The notes: generated from the sequence alone by a model not told the origin. A stretch of DNA of 64,000 nucleotides from Campylobacter concisus (GCF_003048375.1 NZ_CP021642.1:372001-436000); one strand, 5' to 3'; shown: positions 34,446-43,572, counted from the first letter of the stretch. Program-made: numbers and translations.

Positions 34446-34865
34446 ATGAGAAAAGTTATAGATGAAGCCACGAGCTATCTTTGCAAGGATACTTTGGGGC
34501 TGGATTTAGAGTTTGGCAAGAGCCTTGGTAAGGGATTTTACGGGGCTAGCATACCAGTTTATAAGGGTAAAAGCGAGTATCAGTTTTATCTATTTTTTAA
34601 AAAAGATACTTTGAAAATTTTTATGAATGCCTTTTTTGGTCACGAAGATGTCGATGGTGGCGATTTGGACGATCTTTGCAAAGAGATAGCTAATCAGATC
34701 ATCGGCAAGGCTAAAAATCTGCTAAATGAAAAAGAGCCAAATGCTTATAAACTCGGAACGCCTGAGTTTTTGGGCGAGGTTGAGAATTTTGGCATAAAGC
34801 TAAAAGAGAAATTTATATATAAGATAAAAAATAGAACATTTCAAATAGGCTACAAGATACAATGA
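34446..34865 (+). CDS. cheX: CheX-like chemotaxis phosphatase
   Basis: A 139-residue protein of the CheC/CheX/FliY phosphatase fold. The conserved helix DLCKEIANQIIGKAKNLL (about 81-98) carries the Glu and Asn that in CheX/CheC act on phospho-CheY. It should dephosphorylate CheY and so adjust motor switching. An AAGGAAGAG binding site and a TATAAT box (34409-34414) precede it. It overlaps fliN by four bases, as in C. jejuni, where an equivalent gene precedes fliN after trpA. Confidence 0.8.
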   Translation: MRKVIDEATSYLCKDTLGLDLEFGKSLGKGFYGASIPVYKGKSEYQFYLFFKKDTLKIFMNAFFGHEDVDGGDLDDLCKEIANQIIGKAKNLLNEKEPNAYKLGTPEFLGEVENFGIKLKEKFIYKIKNRTFQIGYKIQ

Positions 34866-35179
34866 ACGACGAAGGTGCGATAGAGACACTAGAACAGCTA
34901 GGGCTTTTTAAGAGCTATGACGAGCTTATGGATATAAGCGTTGATTTTATAGCTGAGCTAGGAACTACCACAGTTAGCATAAATGAGCTTTTGAAATTTG
35001 AAGCTGGCTCGGTCATAGACCTCGAAAAACCAGCTGGCGAGAGCGTGGAGCTATATATAAATAATAGAATTTTTGGAAAAGGCGAAGTAATGGTTTATGA
35101 GAAAAATTTAGCCATCAGGATAAATGAAATTTTGGACTCAAAGTCAGTTATTCAGTACTTCAAAAAAGAACTTTTATGA
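34862..35179 (+). CDS. fliN: Flagellar motor switch protein FliN
   Basis: A 105-residue protein of the flagellar C-ring. The C-terminal SpoA/SPOA domain covers about residues 25-100, with DFIAELGTTTVSINELLKFE, the EPA-like GSVIDLEKPAGESVELYIN, and FGKGEVMVYEKNLAIRINEI, the pattern of FliN/YscQ proteins. It overlaps the CheX-like gene (ATGA) and the following fliO-like gene, forming a small switch/export cluster. Confidence 0.93.
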   Translation: MNDEGAIETLEQLGLFKSYDELMDISVDFIAELGTTTVSINELLKFEAGSVIDLEKPAGESVELYINNRIFGKGEVMVYEKNLAIRINEILDSKSVIQYFKKELL

Positions 35180-36054
35180 AATTTATACTATTTTTTGTGC
35201 TTTTTGCTACGCAGATCTTTGCCTCAAACTTGCTAACATACAACATCTATGAGCGCACCGATAGGGTCGATATCATGCTTAGCTTTGATGCGCCGTATGA
35301 GGGCAACATCTTTCAAAAGCGTGAAAAAGATACTACCTCTTTGATACTAAATTCTCTAAGCTACGATCAAAGCGCGAGCAAGGATATAAATTCAAAGATC
35401 ATTCAAGAGCTTGAGATCGAGCCAAAGCAAAACTCTCTAGTTTTAAATTTACGCTCAAACGATGCGATCATCGTAAATGCTTCAAAGACAACAGATAGCT
35501 TCGGACTTCGCATCCGTGTAACGCTAAAAAACACAAAAACGCAGGTGCAAAATATGCCTCAAGCTAGCGCAAAGATAGAAACTGCTAGCACGCCAAAGAC
35601 AGAAAATGAACCTATGGTTAATATTGATTCGAGATACTTCATCGTCCTAAGTGTGCTCATCGCGCTTCTTATATTTTTATATGTTTTTAAAAGATATATC
35701 ACTTCAAAAAGTAGTGACTTTAGCGGGTTCAAAACGCCACAAAATCAACCACAAAACGACACAAAGTCGATGAACTGGCTGCTTAAAAATCAAAATAGCG
35801 GCGTCAATATCATCTATGAAAAATATCTTGACCGCACAAACAAGCTAATGCTTCTAAGCTACGAAAATAGACGCTATTTAGTGATAGTTGGCAACTCAAA
35901 CGTCATGCTTGATAGCTTTGGCGAAGAGAAGATCCAAAATGAGCAGGACTTTGCGGTATTTTTTGAAGAAAATAAGAAAAAACTTGGCTCATTTTTGCAA
36001 GAGCGCCAAAATAGCCTAAATAACTACAAAGATAAAATGAGCGGGGAATTTTAG
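35176..36054 (+). CDS. fliO: FliO-like flagellar export-gate assembly protein
   Basis: A 292-residue membrane protein with an N-terminal signal peptide (MKFILFFVLFATQIFAS). A periplasmic AMIN-like region follows (YERTDRVDIMLSFDAPYEGN ... NSLVLNLRSND), then a single membrane segment about 154-173 (YFIVLSVLIALLIFLYVFKR) and a cytoplasmic C-terminus with NKLMLLSYENRRYLVIVGNS and SNVMLDSF, the FliO pattern. FliO helps assemble FliP of the flagellar secretion gate. In H. pylori the FliO homologue lies next to fliN, as here. The large periplasmic part is typical of epsilonproteobacterial FliO. Confidence 0.8.
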   Translation: MKFILFFVLFATQIFASNLLTYNIYERTDRVDIMLSFDAPYEGNIFQKREKDTTSLILNSLSYDQSASKDINSKIIQELEIEPKQNSLVLNLRSNDAIIVNASKTTDSFGLRIRVTLKNTKTQVQNMPQASAKIETASTPKTENEPMVNIDSRYFIVLSVLIALLIFLYVFKRYITSKSSDFSGFKTPQNQPQNDTKSMNWLLKNQNSGVNIIYEKYLDRTNKLMLLSYENRRYLVIVGNSNVMLDSFGEEKIQNEQDFAVFFEENKKKLGSFLQERQNSLNNYKDKMSGEF

Positions 36055-36106
36055 TCCCGCTTCGCTACTAAATTTAAAAATTTAGAAGAGCATTTTCGCA
36101 AATTGT

Positions 36107-36212
36107 AAAATCTTACTCACTCGCCTTAGCAGACTACTAAATTTAGGTCTCGTAGCCACTCGCCACTAAATTTAGAGCTGTGATATGCTCGTTCATAAAT
36201 TTTAAAATTTGC
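36107..36212. repeat. AT-rich repeat module B, second copy
   Basis: This block has TTACTCACTCGCCTTAGCAG, ACTACTAAATTTAGG, CTCGCCACTAAATTTAGAG and GTGATATGCTCGTTCATAAA, ending in AATTTTAAAATTTG. It matches 24371-24475 over most of its length and directly precedes structured repeat copy 3. Confidence 0.65.
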
Positions 36213-36226
36213 TTGAATTTCTAACC

Positions 36227-36556
36227 GCATGCAGTGCGCAAGCACCATTGCATGCCACATCTAACGTCGTCGGGCTTTACTTCGACTTCGTCTCGTAACT
36301 GCAAGCAGACGAGGGATCTGAAGGGAGATAAGGAGACGGCTTCGTGTCTGCCACGCAGTTGCGAGCCTGCGAAGCAAAATTCAAGTCCCCTTGTCTCCCT
36401 TTTGGATAAAAAGAATTTATTAATTTAATCAAACTGTCTTTACAAATTTTAAAATTCCATTCACTCGCAAAAATTGACTACTAAAATTTGGCTTCGCTTA
36501 CAGCTTAGCTCAAATTTTAGAGCCGAAATTACTCGTTCATGAAATTTTAAAATTTG
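36227..36556. repeat. Composite structured intergenic repeat, copy 3
   Basis: It has the same layout as copies 1 and 2. The first part is a GCATGC-flanked hairpin (36227-36255) whose inner stem GTGC/GCAC is closed by a GCAA tetraloop, then CTAACGTCGTCGG. The long hairpin is at 36321-36402 (AAGGGAGA opposite TCTCCCTT), with about 40 extra bases in its loop. An additional CTCGTAACTGCAAG segment lies upstream, and the AT-rich module is at 36471-36556. A 64-codon open frame through it (36234-36428) is an accident of the repeat. Confidence 0.8.
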
Positions 36557-36614
36557 CCTGATACTTGCCTGCTTTAATAAAGCAAATTTACAAATTTGAA
36601 AACTTTTTACATTC

Positions 36615-36740
36615 GCCTTAGCGGCTTACTAAATTTAGAAGTGTGATGCGCTCGCTCATAATCATATGTAATATACGCTAACTCATGCGCTGCTAACGTA
36701 GTGAATAGATTTTGCTATCTCGTAATCTCAAGCAATAGTC
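36615..36740. repeat. Degenerate fourth repeat copy (partial)
   Basis: A partial module B (about 36620-36660) is followed by a short unit holding CTAACGTAGTG and CTCGTAATCTCAAG (36670-36740). These two motifs are shared by the three full copies, but the GC-rich stem is replaced by a weaker one (AGATTTTGCTATCTC region). The rest up to the next gene (36741-36825) shows nothing recognisable. Confidence 0.5.
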
Positions 36741-36825
36741 GCTCAGTCTCGTTTTTAGAATGAAATAAATTTAAAATTTGCCCAAATACACTAGCGTTTT
36801 TTTAAAAATACCAGCTACTTTTGAC

Positions 36826-38274
36826 CTATACAAACGAAATGGCAAAAATTTCAGGTTTTGCGATCTTTTTTATCTCTTCTTTTGCCATAGCAAATTCTTT
36901 TGCGCCCTCTATTTTTAGTGTGTGACCGCTAAACTCAAAGCTTAAATTTAACTTCTCACAGGTTATATCAAGTGCCTTGGCTAGCGCAAGGATGAAGCTT
37001 AGCCACCTTACACACTCAGCCTTTGGTAATAAATTTTTATACTTTTCAAACTCATAAATATTTTTCTTGCCATTTGTGCCGATGACTGCGGCTATTAGTG
37101 CCTTTTGCTCGTGTGAAAAGCCGTAGTTTAGGGCATTTAGTATGATATAGGCTGAGTTTTTGTGATCGCCGTAAAAGCCTATCTCTTGACCGATGTTGTG
37201 GAGCTTTGCAGCAATTAGCAGCGTCTCAAGATAGCTCTCATTTAGCCCATGAAGCTTTTTAAGCGCCACAAAAATATCCTTTGCGTATCTTGCCACGGCT
37301 TTGTTGCAAGAGAGAATGAAGCGGTCTTGCAGGCTTTTGACGCTTGGGTTAAAATTTTCTGGAAATTTAAGACTTGGACGCAAAAAGTCTTTTAAGAATA
37401 CGCCCTCTCTTACGCCAACGCCACTTGTGATGACGTTTTTGGCATTTAGCGCCTTGGCAAGGGCTAAAAATATATGTGCGCCCTCTCTTATGGTGTCATA
37501 TCTATCTTTTTTTATAGGGAATTTATTTAGTTCAAGCACGCTAACGTTTGCGATGCTCTCGATGTAGGCTTGCTCGTCGCTAAGCTTGTAGCAAAAGCCA
37601 TGCAGCGATGAGAGCGGATATAAATTTTTGCTCATTATGGCTGATGAGATCGCTCTTAAAGAGCCGCCGATGGCTATTAAATTTGGACACTTAAATCGCT
37701 CATCTATCTGCGCTGTGATCTGTGATAGAAATTTGGGTAGTTTGTTTAAATTTTTCTTATCAAAAAACAGCTCTTTTAGCCTAACCGTGCCTATATCAAG
37801 TGAGAGGACATCGACTATCTTGCCGTTACTTATCCTAGCAAGCTCGGTCGAGCCTCCGCCGATATCGATAGTGACGCACTCGGCTAGATTGTGAAGCAAA
37901 TTTTTAGCCGCTATCGCTCCAAAAGTAGCCTCTTCTTTGCCGTCAATTACTTTTAAATTTATGCCAAGTTTTTTTCTTAAAAGAGAGATCAAAACGCATG
38001 AGTTTGGAGCATCTCTAAGCGCTGAAGTGCCTACACATAGGACTTTGGAGCATTTGTAGCTTTTTATGATGTTATCAAATTCGCCAAAAGCTTTGATCGC
38101 TTTTTGCATTGAAGCTTCTGAAATTTCGTTGTTTGAGCCGTATCCACCTTCGCCCAGTCGCACTTTGGTTTTATATTCAGCTAGTATAAAAAATGCTAAG
38201 CGTGACGTGCGCTCAAATATCGCCATACGCATAGAATTTGAGCCAAGATCGATCACTGCGGTTCTCTTTGCCAT
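36826..38274 (-). CDS. ppx: Exopolyphosphatase / guanosine pentaphosphate phosphatase family (Ppx/GppA)
   Basis: A 482-residue protein. The N-terminal two-domain actin-like fold has AVIDLGSNSMRMAIFE (residues about 5-20), GKEEATFGAIAAKNLL, the phosphate loop TIDIGGGSTELARI (about 140-153) and LDIGTVRLKELF. The C-terminal helical HD-like region (about 310-482) includes AAKLHNIGQEIGFYGDHKNS. The family splits polyphosphate or pppGpp, linking phosphate stores to the stringent response. Which substrate applies cannot be told from the sequence. It is 3 bases downstream of the histidine kinase gene in the same orientation. Confidence 0.92.
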   Translation of the reverse strand: MAKRTAVIDLGSNSMRMAIFERTSRLAFFILAEYKTKVRLGEGGYGSNNEISEASMQKAIKAFGEFDNIIKSYKCSKVLCVGTSALRDAPNSCVLISLLRKKLGINLKVIDGKEEATFGAIAAKNLLHNLAECVTIDIGGGSTELARISNGKIVDVLSLDIGTVRLKELFFDKKNLNKLPKFLSQITAQIDERFKCPNLIAIGGSLRAISSAIMSKNLYPLSSLHGFCYKLSDEQAYIESIANVSVLELNKFPIKKDRYDTIREGAHIFLALAKALNAKNVITSGVGVREGVFLKDFLRPSLKFPENFNPSVKSLQDRFILSCNKAVARYAKDIFVALKKLHGLNESYLETLLIAAKLHNIGQEIGFYGDHKNSAYIILNALNYGFSHEQKALIAAVIGTNGKKNIYEFEKYKNLLPKAECVRWLSFILALAKALDITCEKLNLSFEFSGHTLKIEGAKEFAMAKEEIKKIAKPEIFAISFV

Positions 38275-38277
38275 TTT

Positions 38278-39555
38278 TTATCCTTTTAAATTTAAAACGA
38301 GGCTTGCAACTGCTCCGTTTGTGTTCTCTCTATTTTTTATAGATATCTCAGCGCCAAGTGCCTGTGCTGCGCCCTTTGCGAGAAATAGTCCAAGTCCAGC
38401 ACCACCTTTGTTGCCGTATCTTTTAAATGGAGCAAACAAGTCCTTGCTCTCGTCTATACCCACGCCTTCGTCGGTAACCTCGATGATAAATTTGCTCTTT
38501 TCAAGCTTTGAGCTAATTGTAATCGTGCTATTTTTTGGAGAAAATTTGATAGCATTTTGGACGAAATTTTGCACGATGTGAGTTAGTAGGCTGGTTTGGA
38601 TATTTAGATTAAAAATTTCAGGTTTTAGATCGAGTGCGAGATTTTTTTCTTCACCTTTTGCGAGCACCTCGTAGTTTTTGCCTAGTTTTTTCAAAAATGC
38701 GATCACGTCGGTATTTACTGGCTCTTCAAACTGCGCGCCCTCTTGACGACCTATCTCAAGGACCGAGCCTATCATAGCGTTCATGCCGTTGATCGCTTCG
38801 TTATTTGATTTTAGCGCTTCTATGTATTTTTCGCTATCTCTTGGTTTTAAAAGCGTAACTTCATTTTTGGTTTTCATGACAGCAAGTGGAGTTTTTAGCT
38901 CGTGTGCAACGCCTACAAAGAGCTCTTTTTGGTATAAGACAAAAGTTTGTATGCGAGTAATTAGCCTATTTATGCTATTACCAAGTGGCAGAAACTCGTC
39001 TGGCAAGCTTTTGATATCGATTTCTTTTAGAAATTTCTCATCTAAATTTGTAAGCTTGTGACTTAAAATTTTTATAGGTATTAAAAGCATTCTTGATAAA
39101 AATAGTGCATAAAAAAGCACCAAAAGTATCGCTGTGACGTTTACGATTATAATATCTATAAAAATTTCTTCGACTATCTGGCTTTGAAGCGTCGTCTCTT
39201 TTTCTAGGACTAAGTAGCTACTGTCATCTAGCCTTGTTGTTAGAGTGGTTATACTCTTATCTTTTATCTTTTGCATCACAAGGTAGGGCTTTTCGCCTTT
39301 AAGCTCGCCCACTTTTACGGTGGCTAGAGTTTTGTTTGGGATTTCTATAGTAAAAGTTTTTAGATTGTTAGGATTGAAATTTTGTGGATTGTTTTTATAA
39401 GCTGTGGCTTGCTGGTTTAACTCACTAACTACGCTTTGAAAAACGGTGACTCTTATGTAGTGATAGAGCATCACCGAAACAACGGCAATTAGCATCATCG
39501 CACCAGATGCTAATTGCAGTATAAATCTATTTCTTAAGCTTTTTTGGGAAAGCAA
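38278..39555 (-). CDS. Sensor histidine kinase adjacent to cosR
   Basis: A 425-residue inner-membrane kinase. TM1 is about 12-34 (FILQLASGAMMLIAVVSVML), followed by a periplasmic domain of about 110 residues, TM2 about 150-172 (IIIVNVTAILLVLFYALFL) and a linker. Then come the H-box GVAHELKTPLAVMK with the phosphorylated histidine, the N-box VQNFVQNAIKFSPKN, G1 DEGVGIDE, and G2 GGAGLGLFLAKG. Its start overlaps the end of cosR by 22 bases, so it is co-expressed with it. In C. jejuni and H. pylori the CosR-type regulator is described as an orphan; here this kinase is the obvious partner. Confidence 0.9.
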   Translation of the reverse strand: MLSQKSLRNRFILQLASGAMMLIAVVSVMLYHYIRVTVFQSVVSELNQQATAYKNNPQNFNPNNLKTFTIEIPNKTLATVKVGELKGEKPYLVMQKIKDKSITTLTTRLDDSSYLVLEKETTLQSQIVEEIFIDIIIVNVTAILLVLFYALFLSRMLLIPIKILSHKLTNLDEKFLKEIDIKSLPDEFLPLGNSINRLITRIQTFVLYQKELFVGVAHELKTPLAVMKTKNEVTLLKPRDSEKYIEALKSNNEAINGMNAMIGSVLEIGRQEGAQFEEPVNTDVIAFLKKLGKNYEVLAKGEEKNLALDLKPEIFNLNIQTSLLTHIVQNFVQNAIKFSPKNSTITISSKLEKSKFIIEVTDEGVGIDESKDLFAPFKRYGNKGGAGLGLFLAKGAAQALGAEISIKNRENTNGAVASLVLNLKG

Positions 39556-40205
39556 AATCTATATCCGCGTCTTCTAACAGTTTCTATTGTCGAAATATTT
39601 AGCGGTTTGTCCATTTTTTGGCGAATTTGGTTAATAGCAACCTCGATAACATTTGGAGTTACGAGCTCTGGCTCTTCCCAGATAGCGTCAAGTAGTTGCT
39701 CTTTAGATACGATCTGATCTGAGTGTCTTGCAAGGTGAGTAAGCACCTCAAATGGCTTGCCCTTTAGTTCGATGTCACGGCCAAGATATGTGATCTTCTC
39801 TTCGTCAGGGTTGATGATAAGCTCGTCTATCTTGATGATATTTGTGCCGCCAAAGCGTAGTCTAGCCTCTAGTCTAGCCACTAAAATGTCAAAATCAAAT
39901 GGTTTTTTGATGTAGTCATCAGCGCCAGCTCTAAGCGCTTTTATCTCGCTCTCTTTGTCGTCTTTTGCAGAAAGAACTACGACTGAAGTACGTGGAGATT
40001 TATGTTTTATGATGTTTATAAGATCAACGCCGTCACCATCTTGAAGCATCCAGTCAGTTAAAACTAAGTCGTAGTTTCTGATGCCGATGTAGTACTCAGC
40101 GTCTTTGAAATTTTCAGAGCTATCTGTCTGATAACCAAACTCTTGCAAGCCCTCAGCAATCGTCTTATTTAGCGTTACTTCGTCTTCTACTATTAAAATA
40201 CGCAT
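39534..40205 (-). CDS. cosR: CosR-type response regulator (oxidative stress, essential in relatives)
   Basis: A 223-residue OmpR-family regulator. The C-terminal DNA-binding domain (KGKPFEVLTHLARHSDQIVS, LDAIWEEPELVTPNVIEVAI, ISTIETVRRRGYRFCFPKK) is almost identical to C. jejuni CosR and H. pylori HP1043 as I recall them. The receiver begins MRILIVEDEVTLNKTI and has D51 in LVLTDWMLQDGDG and the lysine in YIKKPFDFD. Those relatives lack the standard phospho-acceptor aspartate; this one keeps it. Targets in C. jejuni include sod, ahpC, katA and efflux genes. An ahpC lies about 5 kb away at 44778. Confidence 0.92.
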   Translation of the reverse strand: MRILIVEDEVTLNKTIAEGLQEFGYQTDSSENFKDAEYYIGIRNYDLVLTDWMLQDGDGVDLINIIKHKSPRTSVVVLSAKDDKESEIKALRAGADDYIKKPFDFDILVARLEARLRFGGTNIIKIDELIINPDEEKITYLGRDIELKGKPFEVLTHLARHSDQIVSKEQLLDAIWEEPELVTPNVIEVAINQIRQKMDKPLNISTIETVRRRGYRFCFPKKA

Positions 40206-40281
40206 TTCTTTTCCTTAAACTAAAATTTATGGTCGATTGTATCATAAATTAAGAAATATTTCAAGATACTTTAATAAATTT

Positions 40282-40608
40282 TTAAAAAACAGTGCTGATT
40301 TTTGCACCGACGATTGCGCTTGGTAAAATCTCGGTTTTTAAAATCTCCATATCTAAGCTAGTAAGCGAGCTAAACCTCTCTTTTAGCGCTTTGCAGGTTG
40401 CTTCTAGCGACTCTTCTACGCTTTGAAATTTCATCTCATTGTAAAAGTCTTTTATAAAATCCGCCACCAAAACATAATCAATCAAGCTAGTCGAGCGAAA
40501 TTCTAAGCTTACTTTTACCTCTTGCTTTGCAACTCGCTCAAAGTCAAACATCCCGATAACGGTTTGAAATTTATAATCCTTAATGATCGTTATTATTTCA
40601 CTTTTCAT
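40282..40608 (-). CDS. folB: Dihydroneopterin aldolase FolB
   Basis: A 108-residue enzyme of folate synthesis that converts dihydroneopterin to 6-hydroxymethyl-dihydropterin. The fold pattern is present: TVIGMFDFERVAKQEVKVSL near the N-terminus, DYVLVADFIKDF, the substrate-binding glutamate region SVEESLEATCKALKERF, and a C-terminal strand ILPSAIVGAKISTVF. It is slightly shorter than the usual 115-120. The start overlaps the end of plsY by four bases, so the two are coupled. Confidence 0.85.
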   Translation of the reverse strand: MKSEIITIIKDYKFQTVIGMFDFERVAKQEVKVSLEFRSTSLIDYVLVADFIKDFYNEMKFQSVEESLEATCKALKERFSSLTSLDMEILKTEILPSAIVGAKISTVF

Positions 40609-41216
40609 ACGACTTTTTGCTCCTTGCCTGAAAGCAGGCGAACGATATTTGGTATGTGCTTATAAACTACCAAAAAAGCAATGATAAGGATCGGCGCGTG
40701 AGTGTAAATTTCATCAAGCTCTGGGTGGATAATAAAGCTTGATGCGATGAGAGCTATCAGCGCGCATAACGAGGCTAGAGAGCTTATCTTTAAAAATTTA
40801 CCGACCAAAAACCAAACGACAAGAGCGATTATGATCTCAACTGGCAAGAAAAATGCGAGCACGCCAGCCCCGGTCGCCACGCCTTTGCCTCCTTGAAAGC
40901 CTAAAAATATAGAAAAACAATGCCCCGCAACGCTTAAAACTGCCATCGTCCAAAGCACGCTTTGGCTAGCTCCAAGCAAAGAGGCTACGATAAGTGGCAA
41001 AACGCCCTTTAAAACGTCACAAACTACTGTTAAAATGGCTAATTTTTTGGCGAGTTTTGGGTTTGTTTGCTTTAAAACCCTTAAAACATTTGTCGCGCCT
41101 ATGCTTTTGCTGCCCTCTTTTTTTATATCAACATGTCCGAAAATTTTTGCTAGTATGAGCCCTGATGGGATGCTGCCAAGCAGGTAGCTAACGGCATAAA
41201 GTATTAAATTTTGCAT
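40605..41216 (-). CDS. plsY: Acyl-phosphate:glycerol-3-phosphate acyltransferase PlsY
   Basis: A 203-residue integral membrane enzyme making lysophosphatidic acid, the first step of phospholipid synthesis, with acyl-phosphate from PlsX (also in this window, 46583). The three PlsY motifs are visible: SYLLGSIPSGLILAKIFG, KKEGSKSIGATNVLRVL, and FQGGKGVATGAGV. There are about five membrane segments. Normal length. It is upstream of and overlapping folB. Confidence 0.95.
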   Translation of the reverse strand: MQNLILYAVSYLLGSIPSGLILAKIFGHVDIKKEGSKSIGATNVLRVLKQTNPKLAKKLAILTVVCDVLKGVLPLIVASLLGASQSVLWTMAVLSVAGHCFSIFLGFQGGKGVATGAGVLAFFLPVEIIIALVVWFLVGKFLKISSLASLCALIALIASSFIIHPELDEIYTHAPILIIAFLVVYKHIPNIVRLLSGKEQKVV

Positions 41217-41275
41217 ATTTTACCTTTTAAATTTAAAGAGATATGATATTAAAAAAATACTAATTTTTTTATAAA

Positions 41276-43564
41276 TCATCTCCACAAAAGCACGATTTTT
41301 TCGTCGTAGATGTCGCTTTTCTTTGGCGAAATTTGCGTTTCGTTTATCGTGATGTTTTTAACATCATTCGCCTCTTTTAGCGCATCGCACTCTTGTGCAA
41401 ATTTCTCTTCGAGCTCGCTTATGGCTAAGCTTATATCATTTACGCTTTGCTCGCTAAGCTTGACGTCGCTTCGCTCTTTTAAGACCTTGTTTGCGCTTCT
41501 TGCACTTGATGCGATCTTGCCGGCGTTTTGGCGAGATAAGAGCTTGTTGCCAAATATCGCTCCAAATATGCTTGCGCCTATATTTATAGCCGCATCAAGG
41601 CCGCTTGTGGTCATCTCTTTTTGCTCTTTATCAAGCTTTGCAAGGGCTTTGTTTAGCTTATCTTGCAAGCTCTTTTGCTCTTTTTCAAATTTAGCAGTGA
41701 GCTTTGCGGTTTGCTCCTCTAAAATTTCATTGCACTTATCTTGAAGTCTTATGAAAAACTCCTCTTTTGACTCGTTTTCTTTTGAGTAAATTCCCATCGC
41801 TTCAAAGGTGTTAAATTTGAAATTTCTATACAAAAACTCTTTAAATTCTTTCTCTAAAGCGTTAAAATTTTTAGCGCTCGTTACGAAATTTGGCACAGTA
41901 GCAAAGCTTGCGCCGCTTGGCTCATTTTCGCTCGCATCAACGTGCATGCCTTCGCTAGCCTCGCTCCAGTTTGGCTCTTTGTCGTTTTCACTAAGCTCGT
42001 AAAGATAGCTCACCTCACAAACGCTATCTATGCTTTTTTTGGCGTCATAAATTCTCACTTTTGCGCTTGCTAGTAAATTTGGTGTGAGGCTTTTTGAGCT
42101 AGCATAAAGCTGCGTGATCGCACTTGAGATGATAGGTTTTGCGCTAAATTTCATCTCGCTTTTATCTACGCCTTGGCTGCTTAAATTTTCTTTTTTATCT
42201 TTCATCAAATTTGAAATTTGCTCGCGGCTGAGCGGACCTTTTAGGTAGCTAAGTGCCCAGCGCGTGGAGATGACGCTTAGGCCATCTTCGTTTATATTTT
42301 TGAGTAAGAAATTTCTTTTGGCTAAATTTGATATGAGATTTTCAAGTGAGGCTTTGTCTAAGCTTGAGTCTGCGATGCCGCTTAGCCCGTCGATCACGCG
42401 GGCTTTATCCTGCGCTGTTTGGAGACGGCCGATGAACCAAGTGCCGATGTTGCTAAGGCCTTTGTAGTCAAGATCGACTGGGTTTTGCGTGCTTAAAACG
42501 CAGCCCAAACCAAATGCACGGGCTTGTTTTAAAAGTGTGAGCATAGGCGTTTTTGACGGAGGATTTGCGTTTGGCGGAAAAAAGCCAAAAATTTCATCCA
42601 TATATAGGATCGCTCTAAGTGAGCTAGTGCCCTCTGTGCCGCGCATCCACGCGATGATCTCGTTTAGTAAAAGGGTGACAAAAAACATCCTTTCAGCGTC
42701 ATTTAGGTGTGAGATCGTAAAGATATTGCACTTTGCTTTGCCGTTTTCGTCAAAAAGCATCTTTGAAATTTCAAGTCTAACGCCCTGCGTCCAGCCCTTA
42801 AAGCTTGGACTTGCGATGAGTGCGTTTATCTTCATGGCAAGCTTTAGACGCTCACTGCTTGGATAGAAGGTATCTACATCAAAAACGCCTATCTTTTTAA
42901 ACGGCGGATTTGCTATGAAATTTATAAGCTCTTCGATGCTGACGTCTTTTTGCTCTTTAAATTTAGTCTCAAATATAGTGGAAATAAGCAGCTGCTCTTT
43001 TGAGCTCATATCCTCTGAACTCATGCCAATAAGCGATAGCACCGACGCTGCGAGTGAGTTTATATAGTTGCTAAAAATTTCTTCGTCACTAATATTTGGG
43101 CAGGCAAAGTCGCTAAGTAGCGCCACACCTATGCCAGCTGAGCTTTTTGGTGTGTAGATATTAAAGCTAGCGCTATCTTTTAAAATTTTTACTCGCTCAA
43201 GGTCTTGAAAGCTCGACTCTATGCCGTTTCTCCAAAGCTCGGCCTGAGAGGTGGCAAATTCCTCTACACTTTGACCTTTATTTGTAGCCTCTGCTTCATC
43301 GACATAAGGCAAAAAATCCTCCGCTCTCATCTGCGGAAAGGTGAGGGCTAAATTTGTGATATCTCCCTTTGGATCGATGATGATGGAGGGGATATTGTCT
43401 ATGCAGGCTTCTTCTAAAAGTGTGATACCAAGGCCTGTTTTGCCGCTGCCAGTCATACCGATAATGGCTGCGTGGGTGGTTAGGTCCTTGTTTTTATAAA
43501 AAAATGGCTCTTTATCTTTTAGTCCGATGTAAAAAAGCTTTAAATTCTCTTGTATGGTTTTCAC
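41276..43564 (-). CDS. HerA-like helicase/ATPase (DUF853 family)
   Basis: A 762-residue protein. Walker A is AAIIGMTGSGKTGLGITLLE (about 33-52), an IIIDPKGDITNLAL segment follows, and Walker B is ILYMDEIFGFFPP (about 318-330). CVLSTQNPVDLDYKG with GTWFIGRLQTAQDK supplies the arginine-finger region of the HerA/FtsK class. The C-terminal third is a long coiled-coil (about 600-680) followed by a glycine-rich stretch (NIGASIFGAIFGNKLL). Members are thought to be hexameric DNA pumps or translocases, and the precise cellular task is unknown. It lies 8 bases downstream of the PilZ gene, likely in one operon. Confidence 0.85.
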   Translation of the reverse strand: MKTIQENLKLFYIGLKDKEPFFYKNKDLTTHAAIIGMTGSGKTGLGITLLEEACIDNIPSIIIDPKGDITNLALTFPQMRAEDFLPYVDEAEATNKGQSVEEFATSQAELWRNGIESSFQDLERVKILKDSASFNIYTPKSSAGIGVALLSDFACPNISDEEIFSNYINSLAASVLSLIGMSSEDMSSKEQLLISTIFETKFKEQKDVSIEELINFIANPPFKKIGVFDVDTFYPSSERLKLAMKINALIASPSFKGWTQGVRLEISKMLFDENGKAKCNIFTISHLNDAERMFFVTLLLNEIIAWMRGTEGTSSLRAILYMDEIFGFFPPNANPPSKTPMLTLLKQARAFGLGCVLSTQNPVDLDYKGLSNIGTWFIGRLQTAQDKARVIDGLSGIADSSLDKASLENLISNLAKRNFLLKNINEDGLSVISTRWALSYLKGPLSREQISNLMKDKKENLSSQGVDKSEMKFSAKPIISSAITQLYASSKSLTPNLLASAKVRIYDAKKSIDSVCEVSYLYELSENDKEPNWSEASEGMHVDASENEPSGASFATVPNFVTSAKNFNALEKEFKEFLYRNFKFNTFEAMGIYSKENESKEEFFIRLQDKCNEILEEQTAKLTAKFEKEQKSLQDKLNKALAKLDKEQKEMTTSGLDAAINIGASIFGAIFGNKLLSRQNAGKIASSARSANKVLKERSDVKLSEQSVNDISLAISELEEKFAQECDALKEANDVKNITINETQISPKKSDIYDEKIVLLWR

Positions 43565-43572
43565 TAATTGCC

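Noticed and set aside
36234-36428. 64-codon open frame in the spacer after fliO
   Set aside because: It runs through structured repeat copy 3, and the equivalent frames are not kept in the other copies.
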